Source: a virus. Taken from it: 64,000 bases of DNA. The stretch is from positions 159,837 through 223,836 of the IMG/VR virus record IMGVR_UViG_3300040801_002079. The stretch is one strand, 5' to 3'. Shown here one piece after another: positions 51,251 through 59,713 of this stretch. A model generated the notes under the pieces. That model was not told the DNA's origin, ran no database searches, and saw only the letters and a program-made list of their open reading frames with translations. The position numbers were made by a program, and so were the translations under genes. How positions within the stretch are numbered: position 1 is the stretch's first letter; each line of letters opens with the position of its first letter.

Positions 51251-52438
51251 TTAATTTAGATCAGCTAATAAATCATCTTTTCCTAATGTAAAGCCAGATT
51301 CAGTCCATTTAGATTTAAGAGAATTTAATATTCGCCCAAGTTCTGGTCCCGGCGATATGCCTAATCTCTTTAAATCTTCACCATTGACTGGAAAAGTAGG
51401 GGCATCCCAATTTTGAAACTTATTCGCAGCCCCATTTTTATTCTTATACACAAGCAGAGCGTGAACAAGATTTTTCTTTATTCTCAGCATGATATGCATT
51501 TTCTTAGCTAGAGTTAAATTGATGTCCTTATCACGATGCTGTAATATGGTTTTCATCATTTCATATTCTGGGTTACTGAATTTCCACCGTGACCTTACAT
51601 CATTCAACTCATCGACTGAACTTAATAACGATGCCATTAATAGGTTTGGGTCCTTTGTATTATTGTAAACTCGACTGAACTCCTTGAGGTTTGGATTGGG
51701 TAATCCAATATTATTCATAACCCCAGACTCTTTCATCTTGGACAATATTAAAGGGGCATGATTGCCTGAAAGGATTTTTGCCATTTCCATCCATATCCTT
51801 TCACCGCTTATTCTTTTCAAGCCTTCTGCATTTTTTGCAATCTTGGATAGGGTGTCCTTATCAAAGTTAGGAGACTCGGTTCGACCCTGAAATCTAAAAT
51901 ATCTAAGAATTCTTAAAAAATCTTCCTGCATTCTGGAATCAGCATCCCCAACAAATCTCGCTGTACCAGATTTCAAATCCTCATGACCCCCATGATAATC
52001 ATATAGATTACCATCAAAGTCCATGCTCATAGCGTTAAAAGTGAGGTCCCTTCTTTCCGCATCCTGTTCCCAATCTTTGGTATACTCAACTTCAGCATGT
52101 CTGCCATCAGTTTCAACATCTATGCGAAGCGTTGTTATTTCGTAATCCTCGCCATCAATGTGAGCAACCACTGTGCCGTGCTGTAGCCCCGTTTCAATCA
52201 CTCTTATATCATTGGCCTTAAGTAACTCCATACTCTCGTTAGGAGTCGCATCTGTGGCTAAATCAATGTCCTTAGGCTCCTTATCCATAAGTATGTCACG
52301 CACAGCGCCACCAACAATTCGAAGTTCGTGTCCGTTTTGCTTATAAAGCTGATTAAGGCGTAACAAATTCTTATCCAACAATCTGTTAAGAGTTTGCTTC
52401 TTATTTGTTACTTGCTCTAAGAGAATACTAAGTTTCAT
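51251..52438 (-). CDS. cca: CCA-adding tRNA nucleotidyltransferase
   Basis: The 395-residue class II enzyme has GGAVRD (43-48), the catalytic DID (D57, D59), an RRDLTFNAM segment and the poly(A)/CCA head-domain pattern FLRILRYFRFQGR. It adds or repairs the 3' CCA of tRNAs. It sits directly next to tRNA-Thr(GGT) within the tRNA-rich region, and at least one tRNA here (Thr TGT) lacks an encoded CCA. TATAAATA ends 5 nt before the ATG without a Shine-Dalgarno sequence. Confidence 0.85.
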   Translation of the reverse strand: MKLSILLEQVTNKKQTLNRLLDKNLLRLNQLYKQNGHELRIVGGAVRDILMDKEPKDIDLATDATPNESMELLKANDIRVIETGLQHGTVVAHIDGEDYEITTLRIDVETDGRHAEVEYTKDWEQDAERRDLTFNAMSMDFDGNLYDYHGGHEDLKSGTARFVGDADSRMQEDFLRILRYFRFQGRTESPNFDKDTLSKIAKNAEGLKRISGERIWMEMAKILSGNHAPLILSKMKESGVMNNIGLPNPNLKEFSRVYNNTKDPNLLMASLLSSVDELNDVRSRWKFSNPEYEMMKTILQHRDKDINLTLAKKMHIMLRIKKNLVHALLVYKNKNGAANKFQNWDAPTFPVNGEDLKRLGISPGPELGRILNSLKSKWTESGFTLGKDDLLADLN

Positions 52439-52443
52439 AGTGA

Positions 52444-52451
52444 TATTTATA
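52444..52451 (-). promoter_or_regulatory. T4-type late promoter element TATAAATA
   Basis: Exact match between tRNA-Thr and the CCA-adding enzyme gene, 5 nt before its ATG. Confidence 0.5.
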
Positions 52452-52454
52452 AAC

Positions 52455-52530
52455 TGGTGCCCGCAGACGGAATTGAACCATCGCCTTCGTTCTTACCAAG
52501 AACGTGCTCTACCTGCTAAGCTATACGGGC
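52455..52530 (-). tRNA. tRNA-Thr (GGT)
   Basis: Anticodon loop TTGGTAA between CGTTC and GAACG, acceptor GCCCGTA/TGCGGGC, encoded CCA. Its first 15 nt are also the last codons and stop of the gene upstream. Confidence 0.93.
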
Positions 52531-53448
52531 TAAAATGTTATTCAAATGGGACCGCTTCACGGCTTCAACATTTTTAAGATCATCCCACTTCATTTGCCGA
52601 CGATACATTTCACCAATGAACGCTCTTCGCTCATCATCGTTTGAGAAATGTCTAGATGCTATGCCACACCCATACGTTGTTATTCGTGAATGATAAATTA
52701 ATGTCTCAACCATAACCGTACTATTCAGACCAAACACCATATCAGCGTATGGCAAATAGTGATGGACATCATCGGTAACTTCAACCAAACGGGGGTCTTT
52801 TAATGTTATTGGGGCTGGAGCCAGAGGATGTCTCTTATATAGAATCTTTCTATCGTCAAACCTGAAAATGTTAAACACCTGTTCTAAAAATTCATTCATT
52901 GTTTTGAACGGAGAATATTGTGTAATCTGCGTGTCAGTCTCATCTTGCATTGGAACAAAAATAAATGGCTCATTGACTAGACGGGGCTTCTTATATTCCT
53001 GCTCTAGAGCCTCGCATATCAATTTGTCCTCATACGAGAAATCTTTTGTATGCTTAACACCTATGATGCTATGCTGAGTGTTAACACCGCATCTATCGAA
53101 ATAGCATGTTTTATCATAATGCCCAAAGAATCCAAGTTCACCAAAAATCATCTTATCTCTTCCAACATGGCTAATGAACTCTCGGTCACCATCGCTGTTC
53201 CCATTCCATGTAATACATACATCAGGGTTTATTTCTTTAATGAAGCCGCTATCAACAACTGGAGTTACCCGAACATTAAGCGGGTCTCCATTTTCGCGTG
53301 GCACCTGTGCTTGCGTGTGAACCATCATTGATACATCATGACCCATCTCAGTTAATGATTTACCCAAGTCTGTAAATAATCTATTAATAGTGGTCCAACG
53401 GTTTGGTCTATCAGTATTACCCGCGCCACAGTGAAACATTATCTTCAT
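52516..53448 (-). CDS. Glycosyltransferase-like protein (capsule synthesis type)
   Basis: The 310-residue protein resembles GT-B capsule-type transferases of the KpsC/KpsS kind. The C-terminal half has KILYKRHPLA, then YLPYADMVFGLNSTVMVETL, the S-T-x-x-x-E segment that binds the nucleotide sugar in this group. The gene ends inside tRNA-Thr, whose 5' part supplies codons ARIA and the stop TAG. It starts with an ATGA overlap with the next gene upstream. Part of the sugar-modification operon. Confidence 0.6.
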   Translation of the reverse strand: MKIMFHCGAGNTDRPNRWTTINRLFTDLGKSLTEMGHDVSMMVHTQAQVPRENGDPLNVRVTPVVDSGFIKEINPDVCITWNGNSDGDREFISHVGRDKMIFGELGFFGHYDKTCYFDRCGVNTQHSIIGVKHTKDFSYEDKLICEALEQEYKKPRLVNEPFIFVPMQDETDTQITQYSPFKTMNEFLEQVFNIFRFDDRKILYKRHPLAPAPITLKDPRLVEVTDDVHHYLPYADMVFGLNSTVMVETLIYHSRITTYGCGIASRHFSNDDERRAFIGEMYRRQMKWDDLKNVEAVKRSHLNNILARIA

Positions 53449-53909
53449 GGCTTTTCCTTTATAATTTTAGCAGGACTCCCCGCAACAATCATGTTGGGCG
53501 GCACATCCTTATTAACAAAACTGTTTGCCCCAATTACTGAATTTTCCCATACTGTAATACCACAATTGAATGTAACATTAGCACCGGACCAAACATTATC
53601 TTTTATGTATAAGTGACTTCGTATTAGCTTCTTTTGAATATTGGGATTGGATGACATCTCATGATATGATGCCAGTAGTGTGCAGTGGGGTCCAATCATG
53701 GTTTCCTTACCTATAACAACTTCTCCCGTTGCCTGTACCATGGTAAAGAAACCCAGCACCGAATTGGCACCAATCTTTAACATTCCGTCAGCCATTTCTA
53801 TAATGCTGTTATGTCGTATCTGCGCCCCATTATCAATTATTACCGTTCCCGATCCCAGAAATTTAACGGTCTCATGCACTCGTCCATTGTTGATTACTTT
53901 AACTGCCAT
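53445..53909 (-). CDS. Hexapeptide-repeat acyltransferase
   Basis: The 154-residue left-handed beta-helix protein has repeating I-G-x-x-x-x units (GTVIIDNGAQI, LKIGANSVLG, VVIGKETMIGP) and the ending VIGANSFVNKDVPPNMIVAGSPAKII typical of sugar O-acetyltransferases. A histidine (SYHEM) may be catalytic. It would acylate a sugar made by the neighbouring glycosyltransferases. Confidence 0.8.
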   Translation of the reverse strand: MAVKVINNGRVHETVKFLGSGTVIIDNGAQIRHNSIIEMADGMLKIGANSVLGFFTMVQATGEVVIGKETMIGPHCTLLASYHEMSSNPNIQKKLIRSHLYIKDNVWSGANVTFNCGITVWENSVIGANSFVNKDVPPNMIVAGSPAKIIKEKP

Positions 53910-53911
53910 TT

Positions 53912-54664
53912 TTATTCCTCAATAAAATCCACCGGACTCTGGGTGAAATCAACTATGGTATAGTCCTCCGGTGGAACCATATGATGTACATAACCTAAAC
54001 TTCTGTAATTTGCAATATCTTTCTTTGGGTTCCTTTCCGGAAGCTCAAGATTATATTTGGACTTACGGGTCTGTCCCAAATAGTGCACAATGGGTGAACT
54101 TATAGCCACAGCATAATCATATCCCTTCTTGTACATATTTTCAAATACAAAATCATCTCCACAATATATTGTCAAAAATTGTGGTATCGGAGTCCATGCT
54201 TCCTTTCTAATACAGATATCCCATCCTTGCCGATATTTACCCCTCTCAAGAATCTCATACTTCAACTCTGGTAACATCTTCTTATAGCTGGGATGATTAG
54301 TGGGATGCATTATGGCCCCAACCGTTGGCTCCTTTTCAAAAATGTCAACGACATCTTGTAGAAAATTAGGAGGGATTCTGATGTCATTGTTCAATAAACA
54401 AACATATGGTTTTACTGATAATGAAACATATGAATTCCAAACTGTATTAAGTGGAATGTTTTTATTATGCTTGCGTACAATTATGTCCAACTCGGATGTG
54501 TCACGGAGATGCTCAAGATATTCAAGTGTACCCTCTTCTATTGAATCTTGGTCCAATACGGTTAACGTAAAATTTCTATACGTTTGACGGTGCAAATCGT
54601 GTACTAAATTTTTTGTATGCTCCAAGCAATTTAAATTAATAACAACAACATCTATCATATTCAT
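53912..54664 (-). CDS. Family 2-like glycosyltransferase
   Basis: The 250-residue GT-A protein has VVVINLNCLEHTKNLV, VLDQDS and CLLNNDIRIPP, the N-N-D replacing the usual D-x-D for nucleotide-sugar binding, and later CGDDFVFENMY. It is a paralogue of the N-terminal third of the next gene upstream. ATGA overlap and TGGAG couple them. Confidence 0.75.
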   Translation of the reverse strand: MNMIDVVVINLNCLEHTKNLVHDLHRQTYRNFTLTVLDQDSIEEGTLEYLEHLRDTSELDIIVRKHNKNIPLNTVWNSYVSLSVKPYVCLLNNDIRIPPNFLQDVVDIFEKEPTVGAIMHPTNHPSYKKMLPELKYEILERGKYRQGWDICIRKEAWTPIPQFLTIYCGDDFVFENMYKKGYDYAVAISSPIVHYLGQTRKSKYNLELPERNPKKDIANYRSLGYVHHMVPPEDYTIVDFTQSPVDFIEE

Positions 54665-56682
54665 CTCCAGTGCTGTTGTATTATTGGATCATATTCCAAG
54701 TCTGCCATTTTGGGCTTACTGTGAAAGCAAACCACAGAAGACTTATCAGGCAGGGTAACGGAATGGGTTTCTGAATTATAGCAATCATATTTAAAAGCAG
54801 CCATTTTATTTGGAAACACATCCTGAACCCACTGAACATCAAGCTCTAAGAAATGTTCGATGGCTTGCTGGTCTCCCCCAATAAACTGCTGTAAGCTTAT
54901 ATCTCCTGCAATCAACTCTCTCATAAATTTATAAAATATATGATGGCCCTTAAGTGACTGCCAGCTTAGTACACCGCTACCCATATTAAGGAGGGTGTTA
55001 AAATCTCTAAGGGCTAAAAAGTCTCCTCCATAATTTGCAAAATCATCAATGGGGTTAACAATTAATGTGTCCAGATCAAAATATAAAACCTGAGCATCCC
55101 CTAAAATTTCTGGGCGAAATAGCTCTAATTTGCTCCACCATCCGGGCAACCCATATTCAAGTGGTATAACCTCATCCACTAAATTTAAGTCTATATTTCC
55201 CTCGGTTGAATCTGTCAGACAAACAAATCTATAGTCCATATTTAAATGTCTGCTGACAGCGGATGCCAGCCTATTGACATAACTTTCATCATATATGCCG
55301 CCAGTCTTCAGAACAGAGGCGACAACCAGTGGTTTAGTGCGTTTATTATAATCAACACCAGTGGTAAACTTTTTAACAACCAAGTATGTATCCCTAACGC
55401 CCTTTATGGTCTGCATACGTGAATGAAGGATGTCATCCTGTTTATTCTTGAAAAACTCATTTATGATTTCTTCACATTCTGTACATGTATCATAATGGTA
55501 ATAAGGGAAAAACAACGAGCCACCAATTGATAAGTTATCCCATAGTTTGGGTAATATAGCTCTAAGCTTCACAGGATTAAATATACCAATAAACGCGAAG
55601 CTTATGTCTTCTTCCATTTCATTAATGCTAGATAAGAAACCATCACTTCTAATTTCAAAGTGTTCAGTCTTGGTCTGGGCTAAACTGTTATTTTTAATTC
55701 TCTGAGAAGGTCTATTCTTAGACACATTGGAAACAATATCCGTATTAAGATTTTCCACTGAGTCTATGCCTATCAGTTTTTTATTCTGTTCCATTGCCCC
55801 ATCCAATAGCAGATCAAACGTCATTATATCGGATACTCCAACATCCAAAATAACGCCATTAATATTTGATATGTCTGCTAAGTGCGGAACAAGTCTGCTT
55901 TTATATTCATTAACCTTGCAGAGATTTTGCTCGGTGCTAACTTCAGTTATTTGCTTCAGTTCTTGTTCAATTCTTGAATGCTTGGTGAGATTATTCCACT
56001 TATGGGGGAACCCAAGCTTCTTGTAATTCTCTATGTCAAGTAACGCCTGCTTTTTTATCTTTGTTGTAAAATCTTCACCCATAGCTTCACGGGTCTTACT
56101 TAATTTGTGAATAACAGGGGATGATGTTATAACCCCAACTTTCTTGCCCGATGCATACTGCTTATGGAAAATATAATCATCACCGCAATAAAATTTTAAA
56201 ATTGCAGGGATATCATTCCACTCTGATGTCCGAAGCATGAACTCCCATCCCTGTTTAACTTCTGTATTTTCCATAACATGACGGGTGGGAGAAGTTGCTG
56301 TACTATAATCTCTATTATTGGTTGCGTGAATAGCTATACCAATACGCTCACTCTTAGAAAGAACATTATAACTGTCCTGAAGGTAATTAGATGTAATCCG
56401 AATATCGTTATTCAAAAAACAAATATAATCTGCTCCATGCGGGGCTTTAGCGAATTCATTCCAGATGTGATTGAGTGGTTTATTCTCTCCATTTTGAATA
56501 ACAGTGTAATTTGATCTTTTATTTAAATGATTGAAAAAAGTCTCGGTGCCATACTCTGTTGAATTTTGATCGTAAACATAAACAACGTAGTCTGCAAATG
56601 TTTGCCTATCCAGATCGGAAATAAGATTTTTTGTATGTTCAAGACAATTTAAGTTTACAATTGATACTGCTATTTTTGCCAC
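54661..56682 (-). CDS. Three-domain glycosyltransferase/methyltransferase-like protein
   Basis: The 673-residue protein appears to be a fusion. Residues 1-240 are a GT2-like domain (VSIVNLNCLEHTKNL, CFLNNDIRI, CGDDYIFHKQY) close to the neighbouring gene. Residues about 265-430 are methyltransferase-like (GVILDVGVSDIMTF, KLIGIDS, LSIGGSLFFPYYH). Residues about 445-673 are another transferase with GWWSKLELFRPE and YFDLDTLIV (a D-x-D in a GT8-like setting). It could build and decorate a short glycan alone. TATAAATA (56713-56720) and TGGAG precede it. Confidence 0.65.
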   Translation of the reverse strand: MAKIAVSIVNLNCLEHTKNLISDLDRQTFADYVVYVYDQNSTEYGTETFFNHLNKRSNYTVIQNGENKPLNHIWNEFAKAPHGADYICFLNNDIRITSNYLQDSYNVLSKSERIGIAIHATNNRDYSTATSPTRHVMENTEVKQGWEFMLRTSEWNDIPAILKFYCGDDYIFHKQYASGKKVGVITSSPVIHKLSKTREAMGEDFTTKIKKQALLDIENYKKLGFPHKWNNLTKHSRIEQELKQITEVSTEQNLCKVNEYKSRLVPHLADISNINGVILDVGVSDIMTFDLLLDGAMEQNKKLIGIDSVENLNTDIVSNVSKNRPSQRIKNNSLAQTKTEHFEIRSDGFLSSINEMEEDISFAFIGIFNPVKLRAILPKLWDNLSIGGSLFFPYYHYDTCTECEEIINEFFKNKQDDILHSRMQTIKGVRDTYLVVKKFTTGVDYNKRTKPLVVASVLKTGGIYDESYVNRLASAVSRHLNMDYRFVCLTDSTEGNIDLNLVDEVIPLEYGLPGWWSKLELFRPEILGDAQVLYFDLDTLIVNPIDDFANYGGDFLALRDFNTLLNMGSGVLSWQSLKGHHIFYKFMRELIAGDISLQQFIGGDQQAIEHFLELDVQWVQDVFPNKMAAFKYDCYNSETHSVTLPDKSSVVCFHSKPKMADLEYDPIIQQHWR

Positions 56683-56712
56683 GCTTATTATTCTCCATAT
56701 AAGTGGTACATT

Positions 56713-56720
56713 TATTTATA
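56713..56720 (-). promoter_or_regulatory. T4-type late promoter element TATAAATA
   Basis: Exact match 30 nt before the glycosylation operon, followed by ATGGAG. Confidence 0.65.
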
Positions 56721-56742
56721 TGGAAAATAAAAGAGGGCGAAT

Positions 56743-56817
56743 TGGTGGGAGATGGTGGAATCGAACCACCGACATCTAGTGTGTAAAACTAGTGCTCTAC
56801 CCCTGAGCTAATCTCCC
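56743..56817 (-). tRNA. tRNA-Val (TAC)
   Basis: Anticodon loop TTTACAC between CTAGT and ACTAG, acceptor GGGAGAT/ATCTCCC, encoded CCA. Confidence 0.93.
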
Positions 56818-56868
56818 CTATAATACTTGACTTTTAATTATTTAGTATATACACTGAAAATTATAACA

Positions 56869-56876
56869 TATAAATA
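56869..56876 (+). promoter_or_regulatory. T4-type late promoter element TATAAATA
   Basis: Exact match on the plus strand 23 nt before the capsid paralogue, with AAGGAG in between. Confidence 0.65.
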
Positions 56877-56899
56877 TCATACAAGTCAAGGAGTTAGCT

Positions 56900-58009
56900 A
56901 TGAAATTATATTTTTACAATACACTACTGAACATTATGAAAATGTTTATCCAATGTGATAGACCACTAAGCCATAAGAACTATAAAAAGATATACAAAAA
57001 GAAACTATACTTTGAATTAAAGCAAAAACATGATTTTAAAGAATTTGATTTATGGTTTAATCGTACATGGAAGTATGCGATTTTAGACAATACCAATAGT
57101 GACACATTTGTTGGCTCAGTTATAGAATCTACTATCCTATTAATGAAGCAGTTTAGCCTCAGACATGTGTGTGGAATTCAACCACTTAACGGTCCAGTTG
57201 GGTCGGCATATACACTATCAATTACCCGCAATGACACCAATCCATCCAAAATGTGTTTAGAAGTCATAGCAAACAGTGTACAAGCGGAAGCCAAGCGGCT
57301 GAATACCCAATATACCCTTGAGGCTGCACAGGATTTAAAGACGCATCATAATATTGATTTACATCAAGACTTGAATGAGATGATATCTCAATCCATTGAC
57401 GCAGAATTTATGGAAGAATTTATATCCGAAGTAAAAGAAAAGTCCCCCATTAAAGAAACTTTCACTATGGACACCATAAATGCAAATACCATGGAACTGC
57501 TGCACGGTCAAATTAATATCATAGCTAGTAAAATTGCAATGATAACACGCCGGGGTGCGGGCAATGTCATCTTCACATCCCCCTATATTGCTGCCCTACT
57601 TGAAGAATATGGACACATCAAACCGAATAGTTATAATTCAGACCTAGATAGTTTAAACCTTCGACACGTTGGGCTTCTCAACCAGAAAAGAGACATTCAG
57701 GTATATTCATATAATGGTGCAGAACCTGAATTTCTAATGATGGGATATAAGGGGTTGAACGAAACCGATGCGGGTCTAATTTTCTGCCCGTATATACCAA
57801 TACTGTCCACTGGAGTTGTTATGGATAAGGAAACGTTTAACCCCACTGTTACATTTATGACTCGCTATGGAAGGCAGGCAGTTAATGATACCACCGAATC
57901 ATGGGAAATGGAAAACAACAATCGCTTCATCTATTATGGTATATTGGATTTGAAATTACCGGAAGCATATGAGGGTGACGCTCAGTTACTGATGGAAAAC
58001 GCTGCATAA
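56900..58009 (+). CDS. Divergent gp23-type capsid paralogue (vertex protein candidate)
   Basis: From about residue 65 the 369-residue protein follows gp23 of this phage: CGIQPLNGPVGSAYTLS, YTLEAAQDLKTHHNIDL, ITRRGAGNVIFTSP, MMGYKGLNETDAG and CPYIPILSTGVVMD. The N-terminal 60 residues are basic and replace the gp23 N-terminus, with no obvious cleavage site. It lacks the Gly/Ala insert. T4 gp24 is also a gp23 paralogue and forms the vertices, so this is a fair candidate. It is alone on the plus strand between tRNA genes with its own late element and terminator. Confidence 0.7.
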   Translation: MKLYFYNTLLNIMKMFIQCDRPLSHKNYKKIYKKKLYFELKQKHDFKEFDLWFNRTWKYAILDNTNSDTFVGSVIESTILLMKQFSLRHVCGIQPLNGPVGSAYTLSITRNDTNPSKMCLEVIANSVQAEAKRLNTQYTLEAAQDLKTHHNIDLHQDLNEMISQSIDAEFMEEFISEVKEKSPIKETFTMDTINANTMELLHGQINIIASKIAMITRRGAGNVIFTSPYIAALLEEYGHIKPNSYNSDLDSLNLRHVGLLNQKRDIQVYSYNGAEPEFLMMGYKGLNETDAGLIFCPYIPILSTGVVMDKETFNPTVTFMTRYGRQAVNDTTESWEMENNNRFIYYGILDLKLPEAYEGDAQLLMENAA

Positions 58010-58013
58010 AACG

Positions 58014-58038
58014 AAGGCCCGGAGTTCCGGGCCTTTTT
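58014..58038 (+). terminator. Rho-independent terminator after the capsid paralogue
   Basis: AAGGCCCGGA and TCCGGGCCTT form a 10-bp stem with a tiny loop, followed by TTTTT. Confidence 0.9.
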
Positions 58039-58041
58039 CGT

Positions 58042-58118
58042 TGGTCAGCCTAGCAGGACTTGAACCTGCGACCTTTTCTCCCCCAGAGAAACGCTCTCCC
58101 AGACTGAGCTATAGGCTG
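58042..58118 (-). tRNA. tRNA-Pro (GGG)
   Basis: Anticodon loop CTGGGGG between TTTCT and AGAAA, acceptor CAGCCTA/TAGGCTG, encoded CCA. A second proline isoacceptor besides TGG. Confidence 0.88.
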
Positions 58119-58127
58119 TTTTTTTAT

Positions 58128-58562
58128 TTATACCTCTGACAAGTATGCATATGAACGATGATACTTTTCAAGGCGGTCAAAATCTTTCTTGCGAAGTCCC
58201 TTCATTCGCATGATATCAGAATTATGACGAAGGTCAGCAAGTTTAACCCTACGAGCATCCTTGTTGGTTGCAATGCCCTGAATGTATCGATCATATTCAA
58301 CATCAGGATCATGTGTTAACAACATCAGTGCTCGAATGACTCGCTCGGAATATCCCCTCTCATAAAGGTCATCAAACGTTACATCGGTATCCTCAATAAG
58401 ATCATGCATTACTGCGATCATTCGCAATTCAGGATCATTTGCTGGCATCTGGAGCATAACATGCATACAATGTAATGCATATGGCTGTCCTGCTTTGTCA
58501 ATTTTATCCTTGAATTCAGTAGATACCCACGCAATGGTGTGTGCAAGTAACTTATACGACAT
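58128..58562 (-). CDS. RSH-type HD hydrolase-like protein
   Basis: The 144-residue HD-domain protein carries the alarmone-hydrolase signature: AGQPYALHCMHV, MHDLIEDTD (H53, D54, E57, D58) and KLADLRHN (D110, N114). These match the (p)ppGpp hydrolase half of SpoT and small alarmone hydrolases such as Mesh1. No synthetase domain is present. It could lower ppGpp during infection; other nucleotide substrates are possible. GAGGGT precedes the ATG. Confidence 0.75.
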   Translation of the reverse strand: MSYKLLAHTIAWVSTEFKDKIDKAGQPYALHCMHVMLQMPANDPELRMIAVMHDLIEDTDVTFDDLYERGYSERVIRALMLLTHDPDVEYDRYIQGIATNKDARRVKLADLRHNSDIMRMKGLRKKDFDRLEKYHRSYAYLSEV

Positions 58563-58661
58563 AATTCAAACCCTCACTATAATTGATTTACTAACATCAT
58601 AACATAAAAATTCAAATAAATCAAAATTAAAAAATCCAATTATATCAATATCCTAAGCTGG

Positions 58662-58683
58662 GTGTTATACTGATGTATAACAC
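58662..58683. promoter_or_regulatory. Perfect 9-bp inverted repeat, operator-like
   Basis: GTGTTATAC and GTATAACAC flank TGAT in the 161-bp gap between the divergent hydrolase and membrane-protein genes. It could be an operator for a dimeric regulator or a hairpin. Nothing else coding is seen in the gap. Confidence 0.5.
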
Positions 58684-58723
58684 TATATGACCCTGCTGCT
58701 AAATACTTATAAGGAGAACGGTT

Positions 58724-58939
58724 ATGAAATTTTTAGAAATCTTAGGTTTAATATTCTTGATATTAATTGGCCTTATGCTTGTTCCACTTGCATTGGGAAT
58801 CACCATAAAGATTTTAGAGGTTGTATTTGGCTTAATTATAGCTGGAATAGTCTTACTAACAGTGCTGGGAACATTATTGTTACCATTGGCGCTGCTGGCT
58901 ATTTTCTTTAAATGGGCGTATAGAAAGCTTAAAGAATAA
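58724..58939 (+). CDS. Small membrane protein
   Basis: The 71-residue protein is almost entirely hydrophobic: two or three membrane segments (about 5-28, 32-52, 50-63) and a basic end (KWAYRKLKE). AAGGAG lies before the ATG. Size and topology would allow a holin or a superinfection-exclusion protein, but the sequence gives no specific clue. Confidence 0.6.
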   Translation: MKFLEILGLIFLILIGLMLVPLALGITIKILEVVFGLIIAGIVLLTVLGTLLLPLALLAIFFKWAYRKLKE

Positions 58940-58941
58940 AG

Positions 58942-59017
58942 TGGTGGACCGAGAGAGGATCGAACTCTCGACCTCTGCCGTGCAAAGGCAGCGCTCTCCC
59001 ATCTGAGCTACCGGCCC
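58942..59017 (-). tRNA. tRNA-Ala (TGC)
   Basis: Anticodon loop TTTGCAC between CTGCC and GGCAG, acceptor GGGCCGG/TCGGTCC with the G3-U70 alanine identity pair, encoded CCA. Confidence 0.93.
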
Positions 59018-59019
59018 AC

Positions 59020-59379
59020 TTATATCCAGTTTAGAAAATCTGGACTTGCTTCAACCATTTTAATAATTTCAGGGGCATCCTCTTTATTCACAACAACGTT
59101 ATCATATATATAAACAATATCCCTTTCTAAATCATATCTACGCTGAGCAATCTTTTTTGCGTATTCAGATGCAGCAGAAATAAAATCTTCAGTCGATTTA
59201 TGTCCCCTCATATAATAGGGAAGCATCATGGGATCACGATCCCACAATGTTAGCCAATGATCAATTGTGTCATCATAATATTCTTCAACTGTTTCATATT
59301 TTGGAGCATCGGGTTTCCGTAAATAATAGAGATATCCGTACTTGTGTCCAAATTTTTCTAATTGTGATTCTACTGACAT
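59020..59379 (-). CDS. Hypothetical protein
   Basis: A 119-residue helical protein, not recognised. It shares the MS-x-x-SQLE start and an E-T-(V/L)-(D/E)-E-Y-Y segment with the gene upstream, so the two may be distant paralogues. It ends 2 nt from tRNA-Ala. Confidence 0.5.
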   Translation of the reverse strand: MSVESQLEKFGHKYGYLYYLRKPDAPKYETVEEYYDDTIDHWLTLWDRDPMMLPYYMRGHKSTEDFISAASEYAKKIAQRRYDLERDIVYIYDNVVVNKEDAPEIIKMVEASPDFLNWI

Positions 59380-59380
59380 A

Positions 59381-59713
59381 TCAATCCCACGCTATGAAAT
59401 CATCTTTATCTTCAATTCTTTTACAGCGAAGATATACAGATTCCATGTCATCAACATAAACCCGTAATGTCATAGGAACGGGGGTTTCATCACGATCAGC
59501 ATCATAATTTTCTTGGGCGCGAGTCATGGCTAGGTCTTCCAAGTCTGCACCCCCATAAAAATCAGGATCAAAGTATGCCGTGGTAGAAACAATGACATAT
59601 TCGTTTTCATAATACTCATCAAGTGTTTCAAACTCGGGAGTTATATAGACAGTGTATGTCAGGATTAGGGGTTCTCCGGGAACCCCAGCTTCAAGTTGAC
59701 TCTGTAAAGACAT
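59381..59713 (-). CDS. Hypothetical protein
   Basis: A 110-residue acidic protein, possible distant paralogue of its downstream neighbour (MSLQSQLE, ETLDEYYENEY). Its ATG overlaps the upstream stop (TAATG). Confidence 0.5.
   Translation of the reverse strand: MSLQSQLEAGVPGEPLILTYTVYITPEFETLDEYYENEYVIVSTTAYFDPDFYGGADLEDLAMTRAQENYDADRDETPVPMTLRVYVDDMESVYLRCKRIEDKDDFIAWD

Noticed and set aside
58687-58911. Plus-strand open frame overlapping the small membrane protein
   Set aside because: The frame starting at 58724 has the AAGGAG site and a coherent membrane profile; this one is its shadow.
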